Assembly: GCA_009792885.1 (NCBI GenBank) | Contig: WMCF01000059.1 | Location: forward strand, 3,430,920-3,494,919 | Direction of reading: 5' to 3' | Source: Eremophila alpestris peregrina | Lineage: Eukaryota > Chordata > Aves > Passeriformes > Alaudidae | DNA length: 64,000 nt | Part shown: one piece after another, positions 11,518 through 22,085 of the stretch | Layout of the letters: each line of letters opens with the position of its first letter | Position numbering within the stretch: position 1 is the first letter of the stretch | Translations under genes and position numbers: made by a program | Notes under the pieces: generated by a model | Database searches by the model: none | Told to the model about the DNA's origin: nothing | The model's input: the letters and a program-made list of their open reading frames with translations, nothing else

Positions 11518-12203
11518 GGCCTGCAATATGTGGATTGCAGATGAAAGTAGCACCAAAAGATCCTGAAATACAAGATGTGTCTTAAGGAAATTTCAGCTTG
11601 GAATTGGGTTTTGTCTACGCAGGAAAAGTGGAGCCGACTGGCTCTGCTGCACTGACAGCTCTGGGGTTTGATGGAAAGACTCCTCATGCAGGCATCATTC
11701 CCAAATCCAAGTTCCTCTGGACTTTGATAGGGTGTTTCATGTAGGAGCAATTCCAGAGCAGTTTTAGCAGAAAAAGTGAAAACAGACATTTTCACCATTC
11801 TTTTCAAGACACTCTGATTGCTCTGTAGACATCACAAAACCAGTCCCTGCTGTTTGGGCCATTGGGTGTGAGGAGATTGGGGACTGGTGTCCTGGCAGGG
11901 CTGGAATGGAGCCTGGAGCAAGCTCCGGGTGTCTCTGGGCATGGAGAGAACTCCTGTGCTCCTGCACTCCAGCAGACACAGGCCCAGACCTCACCCTGCC
12001 CTCCTCAGCCTCCTTCCAGCACCAATCTCCTCTCTCCCAGAGCAGCCTGCATGAAGAAACCCGGGATCAGCTTCAATCCTTCCACGCTGTGGATCTGCAC
12101 AGCCCTCACCATCAGCCTCAGGTCCTGCAGCCACCTCTCATGAACAGGTACTGCAGTGGGACTCCCCAGCACAACCCCGTGGGGATTCTCTCCTGTGTCA
12201 CAG
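11518..12203. other. Unique non-coding DNA
   Basis: Nothing was recognised. The open frames over 11860-12210 end in the LTR that follows and have no domain. Confidence 0.4.
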
Positions 12204-12749
12204 TGTACTAGGCTGAAAGCAAAACCAGTGAGAAACTCTAAGTCAGAAATGCAATTTAATAGGAAAATGATAAAATAAACGCAATAGTAAAAAAAACCCG
12301 AAAAGACCCTTGACAGAGTGAGAATACAACCTGACACCCTGTTTGTTAGGGTGGTAGTAGCAGTCCGGATGAAGTGGAATTGTTGAAGCAGTGATCCATA
12401 GAAAGGTTTGGTATCTCTTATCCTCTGGGAATCCAGTCAGTCAGGGCTTTTGCTGTCCCAAGCTCCAGATTATATCCAGGTGGGAATGCTTGTCTCCTCC
12501 CCCCTGGGCAGAGCATCTCACAATGGGCTGATGTCATTCTGTGAGTCACACAGTGAGTCCTTGATGGCCCATTGAGCAGAGAGAGCTCCCGAAGGGAGTC
12601 ACCTGTGAGCCCTGGGCAGGGCATTGATGGGCCATGGACAGGAGAGAGTCTGGAGGAAGGAAGTAAGGAAAACACTGCCCCACCTGGTTCCAACAGCTCG
12701 TGGAGATGGTGACAGAATACAGACTTTGGGCATATCTTACATTAGGACA
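12204..12749 (-). mobile_element. Probable solo LTR of an endogenous retrovirus
   Basis: In antisense it carries landmarks I recognise from passerine ERV LTRs: 'gaaactctaagtcagaaatg', 'caatttaatagg' (a degraded AATAAA on the minus strand), 'aacctgacaccctgtttgtt', 'gtagcagtccgg', 'tgggaatgcttgtctcctcc', 'agagcatctcacaatgggct' and 'ggttccaacagctcgtgg'. Ends chosen at TG (12204) and CA (12749) are flanked by cacag and cccag, a 4-of-5 target-site match. At about 546 bp with no internal gene region, it fits a solo LTR. The family name is not assigned. Confidence 0.65.
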
Positions 12750-15219
12750 CCCAGGCTCTGCAGAACATCAGGGGGATGCTCTGAACTGCAGGGGATGAAG
12801 AGCAATACCTGACCCACGCTGGGGAGGAGCTGGGGATGAGTCAGGACCATCCACAGCAGTTTTTCCATTGCTAAAACCCCCCAAAAAGCGATCTGGCCCC
12901 TTGCAGGAGGGTTCAGCTCCCCAGCCCTCCCCAGCTCTTTCCCAGCTGTGCTGGTAAGTGCAGCTTTTCCCCGGGGTTGGGGCACTGGTGCCTCCCCAGC
13001 TGCAGGAGCTCTGGCAGCAGCAGACACAGCGTGTGCTGGGGACTGGGAGATGCTCCTCAGCCCCCTTCCAGCAGAAGAAAGGCTGCTCCCAGTGGGGACT
13101 GGGGACCACCCACCAGAGGAGCTCTTGATGCCTTGTGTCTTCCTGGTGACACCCCGAGTCTGCCAGCACTAACGGGTGCCCCAAGGAACGAGCAGACCTC
13201 ACTGAGAGGAGCCAGCTCTCAGCATCTCTGAAACACAGCCTGTCCCTCCTGAGGAGCTGCCAGCGCTGCCAGGCCATGGCTGGGCTTGGCTGCAGAGCAC
13301 CTCAGCCCAAATCCCTGCAGCCATCTCTTTGTCCTTAGAAGGCAGCGAGCATGGTGAGGAATGCAGCTGGGATTCATCTCCTACCTTGGGCTCCGAGTGC
13401 AGCCAAGTACCAAACAGCATGGAGCTGCTCCCCTCCTCCGCTGTCACAAATATTCTGTGTCTGTAAATCCTGCCCTGCTTTGGGAGGCAGGGCTGCAACG
13501 CTGGCTGGCCACAGAGACCCGGGCTGTTCTGGTTTAGGTGCTGGCAGGAGCAGCAGCTCCCTGGGGAAGTGCTCAGAAATGACGGGATTGTCAGCACTGC
13601 CACCGCAGGGGAAGTCTGTGTCACAGGGGAGGAATGGCAGGATCCTGTCTGCCTTCTGTCCCCATAACCAGGATGCATCCTTTGGGTTGCATCCTCAGTT
13701 TCTTCTGGCTGAATTTCACAGCTGCTGTTTTTGAAATGTTCTCTTGAGAAGGCCAGAAGTCCAAAAGGCATTTTTCAAAAGTTTTCAGCCATAATGAGAA
13801 GTCTTTAGTCTGAACACAGATGATTATCAGCCAAAAATTACTGAAAACCACCAGCAATTTTCAGTTCTGATAAAAATGCTATTCTCCATTTCACAGTGTC
13901 AACAACTATTTTTTGCTCCCTGTTCATTACATTTTCCTGCAAGAGGAGTCAAATATCCCCAGGCAGCTATCCTCTAGGAACCCAGCAATTTGTTGCCATC
14001 CACACACAGCTCAGACCCTGGGCCAGAGCAGCATTCTGCATCTCTTTGGGGGCAACAGAAACAGTCCTGGCAGAAGGGACTATGCTGGGTGACAGAAATG
14101 GATAATGTTTATGGAACTGGCTGTCTTGTGCTTCTTTCCACAGGTTCAGCTCAGAGAGGAAGGGTAAGCCTCAGCTCAGAGTGCTGCTGGCTGATAAAGT
14201 CATGGCAGCACCATGCAACAGATTAGGTGGGAAAAGCAAGTAATAAAGCCCATGACTGTGGGCTTTAAAATAAAACTTCAGAATCTCAAGATTTCCTGAG
14301 ACTGTAGGAGCAGGAAATCCTGCCTGATGAAGCAGATGAGGAGCAGAGTCTCTCCCTCTGTGTCCTGGGCTCTCTTTGCAGGCAGCCCAAGATGAGGGAC
14401 TGAACTGCACGGTGATGGGGCTGCCCCAGGGGGAAGGTAGGCAGGGATGGTTGAGTGGTTCCTGTGCCTGCTGCTCCTTACCAGCAGCTCAGATCCCACC
14501 AATACTGCCTGATCCCTCTACCTGGGGGCAGGGAGAGAATCAGAAGGGCAACACTGAGAACTGTCATGGGTCAAGACAAAGGGAGTTCAGGAGGTAGAGC
14601 AAAGCTGGGTGTGCAGGAAGAACAAAACAAGGGAATCATGCTCTGCTTCCCACGCCAGTCAGGTGTTTCCAGGGAAGCAAGGCTTTGTCACACCTCATGG
14701 CTCCTTGGGAAGACAAATGCCACAACTACACTTTTTTTTCCCAGCACTTTCAGTGCTGAGCCTGCTGTCATAGGATGTGGGCCATGCTTTTGATCAGCTC
14801 CCATCACAGCTGTCCAAGCTGTGTTCCCTCCCCACTTCTCACAGACTGTTCCTGGTGGGGACAGAGAGGGGGACAGCTGCTGTGCCAGCCCTCCTCAGCA
14901 GCTGCCAGGACACTGGTGTGTGATCAGCATAGACAGACCCCAACTACAGCACCCCACGGGCTGCTATGAGGAAAATGTTCTCAATCCCAGCCAGAATGAG
15001 TTCATATCTCCATCAGCTTGCCCAGCTCCAGCTGCTTGCACTTCTCCCTGGCAGGGTTTTGCAGGCTGGTGTGGAGATCAAGGCTCTCTTCCCAGATCCT
15101 GTTATCACCATGTTAATTCATGGCCATGAGAGATTAGAATCATGCTTTAACTAACCTGATTATTGGCCTTGATCTTTGAGAGCATGATGTAGATGCTTGC
15201 TGCTGTTTTGGGCAGGATC
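12750..15219. other. Unique non-coding DNA
   Basis: No exon or repeat family was recognised. Several moderate frames, such as 13199-13771 (-), have no domain pattern. Around 13760-13880 the sequence is AT-rich. Confidence 0.4.
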
Positions 15220-15740
15220 CTGCTCAATCTTGACAAATCAATCCAATAGTGATAAATCAAATTTATTCAATTTATATCTGGTTCTTTCTGTAATGATTCT
15301 CATCAGGTACGTGACCATGTTCCTCACAACAGTTTGGGGGTAGAGAGGTAATATTGATGCGCTGTAGCTCCAGTCCCACAGTCTTTCCCAGAGTCCCACA
15401 CAACATGAGCCTTCTGGGGCAGGGCCCAGCCATACCATGACTTCTCTAAAAATCCAAAAAAAAAAAAAAATTAAGTTATGACATTCTTCTCCTTGGCAGA
15501 TGTGAGGAGGGAGTTTGGGATCTGTGCAGTTTTTTGTCTGACTGTGTGACATCAGAAGTTCTCCATGGTTCCTTGGCCTATCCTTGCTATTCCTGATAGA
15601 GATTGAATTTTCACCAGACCCACCAGATTCATGATTGGACATAAAAGGGCTTTTTGTTACCCTAAGGCATTGAGGTATCTTGGCTGGGGGGTTGACCTAT
15701 CCCACCTGCCTGACTGCAGTTCTTAGCACATGAGGGAATC
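15220..15740 (-). mobile_element. Possible degraded LTR-like sequence
   Basis: Features resembling bird ERV LTRs are tttatt at 15262 (AATAAA on the minus strand), a mid-element A run near 15460, 'ggacataaaagggc' near 15635, and a 'ggggttgacctatccc' end. I could not define termini or target-site duplications, so the strand and borders are tentative. Confidence 0.3.
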
Positions 15741-15975
15741 CTAGAGTTGTGCTGGAGGAGCTTTGTTACCCTTTTGTCCCCACTGTTTGTCTCACAATGC
15801 TTCTTATTTTCAAGCTCCACCTTGGCCAGCCCAGGTCTTGGCTAAGTGACAGAGCTCCAGGTCTGGGACCCATTTTCTCTATGTTCTCTGAAACAGAGCT
15901 CCAGGTGCTTTCCTGTGAGATTGAGATCTTCAGAAGGGAGAGCTCGAGCAGAGATGCACACCCAACAATGCACCA

Positions 15976-16413
15976 TCAAGGGGAAGGGTCTGGAGCAGCA
16001 GTCTGCTGAGGGGTGGCTGAGGGATCTGGGGGGACTCTGAGGGGTCTGGAGAAAAGGAGGCTCAGGGGGAACCTTCTGACTTTCCACAGCTCCCTGACAG
16101 GAGTGGGCAGCCAGGGGAAGTTGGGCTCTGCTCCCAGGGAACAGGAGACAGGACAAGAGGAAACAACATCAAGCAGTGCCAGGGGTGGTTTAGGCTGAAT
16201 ATTAGGGAAAAATTCCTCCCTGAAAGGGTTATCAAGACCTAGCAGAAGATGTCCAGGGCAGTGCTGGAGTCACCATCCCTAGAAATGTTCAAAAGGTGTG
16301 TGGATGTAGCACCTGGGGACATGGTTTAGTCATGGCCTTGGCAGGGCTGGGTTGATGGCTGGATTTGATCTTAGAGGCCTTTTCCAGCCCCAATGATTCT
16401 GTGATTCTGTGAT
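15976..16413 (+). mobile_element. CR1 LINE 3' fragment
   Basis: Sense-strand CR1: 'gggtctggagcagcag', 'ggagaaaaggaggctcaggg', 'aggctgaatattagggaaaa', 'ttttccagccccaatgattc', ending in two tgattctg octamer copies. It is 5'-truncated. The frames here are LINE 3' sequence and not host genes. Confidence 0.93.
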
Positions 16414-18040
16414 CAAGCAGACCTTAGAGCAGACCTTGTGTTGCCCTGGCACAGCACTGGGATTCCCACGAGGCACTGGAGATGCCCAGATCCCAGCAGA
16501 CAGAGCCTGCACATGTTCAGAGCAGCTGAGGAGATGGAGGACAGATGTGACAGTCACACCTGACAGGTCACCTCGAGAGCCACAAGCTGTCTGCCAGAAA
16601 CCCTTCCCCAGGGCTGTGAGAGAAGCCAGAAGCAAACATTGCCTGCTCCGGGAGGAGGGAGCAGGGAAGCCATCTGCCCAGCATCCTCCTCAAATGCAGA
16701 TCCCAAGCTGTTGGCAAAGGAGCCTCTGTGGAGGCCAGGGCTGAGCCACAGAAATGTTTGTCCTGTGGCCAGTGCAGCAGGAGCTGATGGGGACAGAAGG
16801 TGCAGGAGACAGCAGGGTGCCCTCCCCCCTCATCTCAGCCTCTTGGGTGGTACCTACAGTGGTGGAGGTGGTGTGGGCCTGGCATTTCACCTTCCCTTGG
16901 CCAGGTGCTACTGGGACTTCCCCACCTGGCATTCAGCAGGTGTGAACAGAGCTGTTTGCCCTGTGGATTCTGGAGTGCTGAGGCTGGAGAAGGTGTAACC
17001 TTCATCAGCCTGGAGCCTGTCTTGGTCTTTCCTGGCTTTCTCTGTGCCAGGAAAGGTTTCCCTGTTCACATTCCTTAAACTGTGCCCACCAGATGTTCCC
17101 TGAGAACACCTGTGGGCTGTTTCCCACAGGTGCATCCTGTCAGCTCTCATATATTGTCATTTTGGAATATTGCTGGCTTTTGCTGTTGCTCATGCTGGTG
17201 AAACTTGTCTGGACAGGACAGATGATCTTTTGGTGCATGGGCAGAGGGAATGCCAATGAATCACCCACAGGGCATCTGATTTCCAGACGTGGCCCACAGG
17301 CTTCACTGCCTTTCTCCCAGGAGAGCAGGCCACAGGTTCTGGGCTCATTGCACCATCAGTCTGTTTGAAGGGAGGGAGCAGAGCTGGCACTCAGGGCTTT
17401 CCACCAGAGCAGCACCCACTGCCAGCAGGCAAAGGTTCCCACATTCTGCAGCTGCCATGGAGCTGGGAGCAAAAGAGGCTGGTGGGATGTCCTCTCATTC
17501 ATGAGGAACATCTGGGTCAGCTCCCTACCTGGAGCTGTGGGAGGAATGAACAGCAGGAGCAGCCTGATGCTGCAGCAGGGAGGGTCTTTGGCAGCTCTTT
17601 CCACCTGAGAGCCCCTGCAGATTATATCTTGCTGGCTGTGTGTGGGGACTGTGAAGATGGCCAGGACTCTGGGGACCCAGAGCAGCTGCCTGTGGCGTTG
17701 GGCACACTGGGACAGCCCCAGCAGGGAGGTCCTGTTCCCCTCTCTGGGTCAGAGCATGGATCAGGCAGAGGCTGCCTCACCCAGAGCCCTGCCTCCACTC
17801 CCTGCTCTGCCCCACCTTGCTGTCCCACTGTTTGCCCCACCTGCTGCCCATTGCCAGCAGCACCAGAAAGAGCTGGGTGAAACCAGTGCTGAGCACTCAG
17901 GCATTGGCCCAGCACATGGCAGCCAGAGGTGGGGAGTTTGCACAAGTTCTGCTCATGATTTCCCAATCCAGGAGAGCACCAGGGAACATTGGGCCTGCCC
18001 ATAGATCTTGGCCATCGCCAGGGTAACCCCCTGCAGTTTA
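16414..18040. other. Unique non-coding DNA
   Basis: The stretch is GC-moderate with many short frames. No splice-bounded exon with recognisable protein and no repeat family was found. Confidence 0.4.
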
Positions 18041-18070
18041 GAAACTCCTTCTAATTAGTGAAGGAGTTTC
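18041..18070. repeat. Perfect 11-bp inverted repeat with 8-base spacer
   Basis: The arm gaaactccttc (18041-18051) and its exact complement gaaggagtttc (18060-18070) surround taattagt, which contains a homeodomain-type TAATTA core. It could form a small hairpin or be a palindromic binding site. Confidence 0.8.
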
Positions 18071-20857
18071 CCACTACAAGTCACAATGGAACAATTCATT
18101 ATTAGTGATGTGTGCAGGCTCTGCATTCCTCTGGCTCTGCTGCTTCTGCAAGAATGTGGGGACTGATCTAAATAGATGAACCCACCTCATCTGCATTGTC
18201 TTTGGTGATTCAATAGTTCTGCTCTCTAAGTCTTTGGCAATTATCTGCTTCTCAATCCTCCACATCCACCAGCTTCCAGGTAATGCAGCCAAGTGGATTT
18301 GCACTGAATCACACATGTCAAAAAAAAAAAAAAAAAGGAATTAGAAACGCTCTGCTTGAGGGTCCCTTCACTGTTCACAGCACAGCAACCAGCAGGGATG
18401 TCAAAACACGAGCTTCCAAACTTCCTCCAAATGTGAGCACTCAAACTGAGTCCTGCTGTCAAAAGCTTCTGTTTCCCCCTGGAATTCTCATTACTTAATG
18501 CTGCCTGTGAGTTTGCTCAGTTTAATTGTCATTTGCACCTGTGAGGGAGCAGGTTCCTGGATGGGTGGGATGGAGGGGAGCAGTGTCCCAGCTCCAGTGC
18601 TGGCAGGCAGGGATGGGTAGCTCTGGGTGGGCTGGTGGATGCACAGGCCCCTGGGGCCGCAGAAGTTTTCCAGAGGGGAGGTAGAACATCCTCTGATCAC
18701 AGCAGGGAGCTGTGTCTCAGGAATAGCTTTCTTTTCACCATGTCGAGGACAGAGCAAGGTGACCTATTAACAGTGTTAAAGGGAGTTGTGTTCTCCTGCC
18801 ATTTGCACTCCTCCCATCAGGAAATTGCCTGTCTGGCTTCTCCTCTGCTGAGGGAGGTGCAAGCATGGACACTTGGGACCTGTGGTCCTTGGGCAGCCTG
18901 AGATTGATTGGGTGGATCTCCTTTAGCCCTGTGTTCCCACCTCACAGCCCATCACATCCAGAATCATCCTGGAGACAACAGAGTCACTGCTGTGACTTCC
19001 TGAGTGAGCTGTGATTGTGTCAGGGCTGTTCCTCAGGTGGGTTTTTTTCTGTGGGGCAGGTTTGCTCACGTTGCACTCCCTGTGCCCACAGAGCCTGGGG
19101 GATGCAAGGACAGGTTTTATTCAGAGTGCAGAGCTCATGGCCCTCTCATGGCAGCCTGTGCCTGCCCTCAGACAGGCATGGCCAAGCACTGGCTTTGCTA
19201 CAGACTGCTTGTGTAGGCAGCTGCCTCTTCATATTCCTCCTTTCCAAGTGTTTTAGATGTTTCTAGTCTGTTTTTCTGACAAGAACCTGGAGAGGAAAAA
19301 AGCCTTCAAGAGCCCATCTGACACTCACATGCTGTGCTGTGGGTCTCCACTGGAGCAACTACTGAAACCAGAACAAAATAGAAACACAGATGTTTTTCCA
19401 GACAGAAATGAAGTCTGTGGGATAGGAAAAGGCTGGATTGGAGCTCAAAGCTCTAAGGAATTAGAGCTCAAAGCAGGAATCATTAAGAAATGCATAGGCA
19501 GAGTTTTGAGGAGCTGTTGGCAGCTGAGTGTGGGAAGCTTTTGGGATTATTGGCCCATTATTTATCATGTAGGTACAACATTGTTGGGGAGGGGTTTCCC
19601 TGGCCCTAGAGATTCCATCTACCACAGTGTCCTGGATCTCCCAGTGTCTGATGGATGGCAAATTTTCATGAGATTTTCAGTGGCTTTCCAGGAGTTCTCC
19701 AATGTGCATAACTCTCAAAGCAAAGAAAGGCTGCCCTGTGAGTTCCCCCATGATCAGGATTTTTTTGGCTTTGACACTCTGGAGGGTCACCAACACAGCT
19801 GAGAGGGAGGGGAGTGCTTTTTCAAACGTGTCTTCATGGGGATTCATGAAACAGAGGAAGAACTCAAAGCAGCAAAGATGTAATTTATTGGGTGGATCTG
19901 GGCAGAAATTGTGAAAGGTTCCCCACAAAAACAACAGTTACATTTTTAGATGAGAGTGAAGTTTGTAGGTGTTTTGTCTAGACTGTCTCTTCTTTTGATG
20001 AAGCTGGAGACTCCCAACAATGAAAATCTGGCTGGGCTTTAAAGACTCCCTTTGATATTTTCAGAAGGGACTGTAAGCCCTTCTGAAGACAGAAGGGTAC
20101 AGAAGGCACAGTCTGGCCGAGGTGAGAAATTTGGCCTTTTGTAATTTGACAGAGAGTGAAATAATTGATACACCTCAACCTGTCAGTCCAGACAATTGCA
20201 CAGATAAATGAAAGGAGGAATGCTATGGGAAGCAGCATAAAATACACCCAGTCAATCAAACGGTACAAACCAAACCATCATCCCAGAGTTGAGTTTAGTT
20301 CAGTTTCTATATTTACCCATTACCTTAAAGTGGATACATGGCAGTGAATAATTCTTTTATTCCCAATATGATAAGAAGTTCTTTCCAAAATAGGGATTAA
20401 ATCTGAGTCTTGGAGTGAGAAATCCCAGTAGGCAGCAAGTTTACAAGTTAAGAAAAGCTGAGCTGCTCCTTCATAGTAGGAGGATAGGCACACAGTAGAA
20501 GGGGTATTGTCTTAATTAACCTGATTAATAAGGAAAAATAAAACAACATTCTGATTCCCTGGAGGTAGGAAATGTAAGCTTACATCAAAACAGAAGCTAA
20601 AGAGAGCTGTGATTACAGAGGCAGAGGCATCTTCAGTTCCTCAGCCTTGATCTATTTGCAGGGTTTGGCCTATAAAATGCACCCCTGGCTGTCCCCAGGC
20701 ACATTAGGCTGCTCAAAAAGAATATGACAAGAAGCTTCTAATCTCTGAACAACCTCCTGTGTCAGAAATGTGGCTTGCTTATACCTTGAACCAAGCATTC
20801 CATTATGGGCTCACAGCTGTCTCCCAGCCAGGGTGAGCAGGCTGATGTGTGCATATT
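18071..20857. other. Non-coding DNA, with a possible LTR-like part at about 19800-20110
   Basis: A poly-A run lies at about 18320-18336. On the minus strand, ctttaaagccc (near 20040) is followed about 150 bp on by caataaatta (near 19885), the order of a TATA-like box and a polyadenylation signal in an LTR. Termini were not found. An inverted repeat (10-bp arms, 8-base loop) lies at 20060-20087. The frame at 19257-19802 has no known domain. Confidence 0.3.
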
Positions 20858-21584
20858 CCAGAATCATGACATCTCCTGAGCTGGGAAAAACCCACCAGGA
20901 CCATCCAGTCCAACCCCTGTCCCTGCACACACACCCCAACAATCCCACCCTGTGCATCCCTGAGAGCATTGTCCAAACACTCCTGGAGTTCTGGCAGCCT
21001 CGGGGCTGTGCCCATTCCCTGGGGAGCCTGGGCAGTGCCCAACACCCTCTGGGGGAAGAACCTTTCCCTGATCTCCAGCCTGACCCTCCCCTGACCCAGC
21101 TCCAGCCCTTCCCTTGACTCTTGTCCCTGTCACAGAGAGCAGAGATGGGAGCAGCCCCTCTGCTGCCCCTTGAGAGGAAAATGCAGCCTGAGATGAGCTC
21201 TCTCCTCAGTGTCCTCTCCTCCAGCTGAGTGACCTCAGCTGCTCCTCGTGTGACCCTTCACCATCCCAGCATCCCTCCTTTAGATGCTGTCTAACAGATT
21301 TAGATATTTTTCATATTGTGGTGTTCAAAACTGTCCCCACAGGACCTGAGGTGAGGCTGCCCCAGGGCAGAGCAGAGCAGGACAATCCCCTCCCAGCTGC
21401 CCCCCAGGACCTGCTCAGCCCTTCTGGCTCCAGGGCACTTCTGACTCATTCAACTTGCACTCACCAGAACCCCAAGGTCCTTTCCCATGGTGCTGCTCTC
21501 CAGCCTCTCATTCCCCAGTGTGCCCACATCCACAGTGCTCCATCCTGAGTGCAGAATCCAGCACTTGCCCTGGTTAAACTTCCT
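20858..21584 (-). mobile_element. CR1 LINE, older copy, 3' part (interrupted)
   Basis: Antisense CR1 from its 3' end: 'cagaatcatgacatctcctg', 'gaccatccagtccaacccct', 'ggggaagaacctttccctga', 'ctgtccccacaggacctgag', 'aggtcctttcccatggtgct', ending at 'cttgccctggttaaacttc'. The element resumes at about 21952 beyond a younger CR1 of opposite orientation. Confidence 0.93.
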
Positions 21585-21951
21585 TCTTCAGCCTGGACAA
21601 GGAAGGCTTTTGGGGATGTCATAACTGGGGCTTTCCAGTACCTCAAGGGAGCCTGTAAGGAAGATGGGAAGAGATTGTTTATGAGGGCCTGGAGTGACAG
21701 GATGAGGGGAAACTGCTTCAAACTGACAGAGATTAGGTTTAGATATCAGGAAGAAATTTTGCCCTGTGAGGCCCTGGCACAGGGTGCCCAGAGCAGCTGT
21801 GGCTGCCCCAGCCCTGGAAGTTTCCAAGGCCAGGTTGGACAGAGCTCTGAGCAACCTGGGATAGTGGAAGGTGTCCCTGCCATGGCAGGGGGTGGAAGTG
21901 GATGATTTTTAAGGTTCTTTCCAACACAAACCATTCTATGATTCTATGATT
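21585..21951 (+). mobile_element. CR1 LINE, younger copy nested in the older one
   Basis: Sense CR1 beginning 'cttcagcctggacaaggaag', then 'aggaagaaattttgccctgt', 'ggtgcccagagcagctgtgg' and 'ggtggaagtggatgattttt', ending in attctatgattctatgatt. It is 5'-truncated (about 367 bp). Both flanks belong to one opposite-strand CR1, so it inserted after that copy. Confidence 0.93.
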
Positions 21952-22085
21952 GTTCTGATCTCTCATTTGTTGAGGTCTCTCTGCAGGCCCTCTCTGCCCT
22001 CCCAGTTCAGTGTCACCAACAAACTTAATGATTATACCTTCAATTGCTGCATCTGAGTGCTTTATGAAGACATGGAAGGGTGTCT
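21952..22085 (-). mobile_element. CR1 LINE, older copy, continuation
   Basis: 'ggtctctctgcaggccctct', 'agttcagtgtcaccaacaaa' and 'catctgagtgctttatgaag' follow the preceding antisense CR1 in consensus order. This part corresponds to the 3' end of the LINE coding region and is decayed. Confidence 0.8.

Noticed and set aside
18318..18336. Poly-A runs (also near 8510, 10880, 15460 and 24967) as tails of retrocopies
   Set aside because: No gene-like sequence or target-site duplication precedes them.
19257..19802. 181-codon plus-strand frame
   Set aside because: No known domain and no supporting splice or repeat context; treated as chance.
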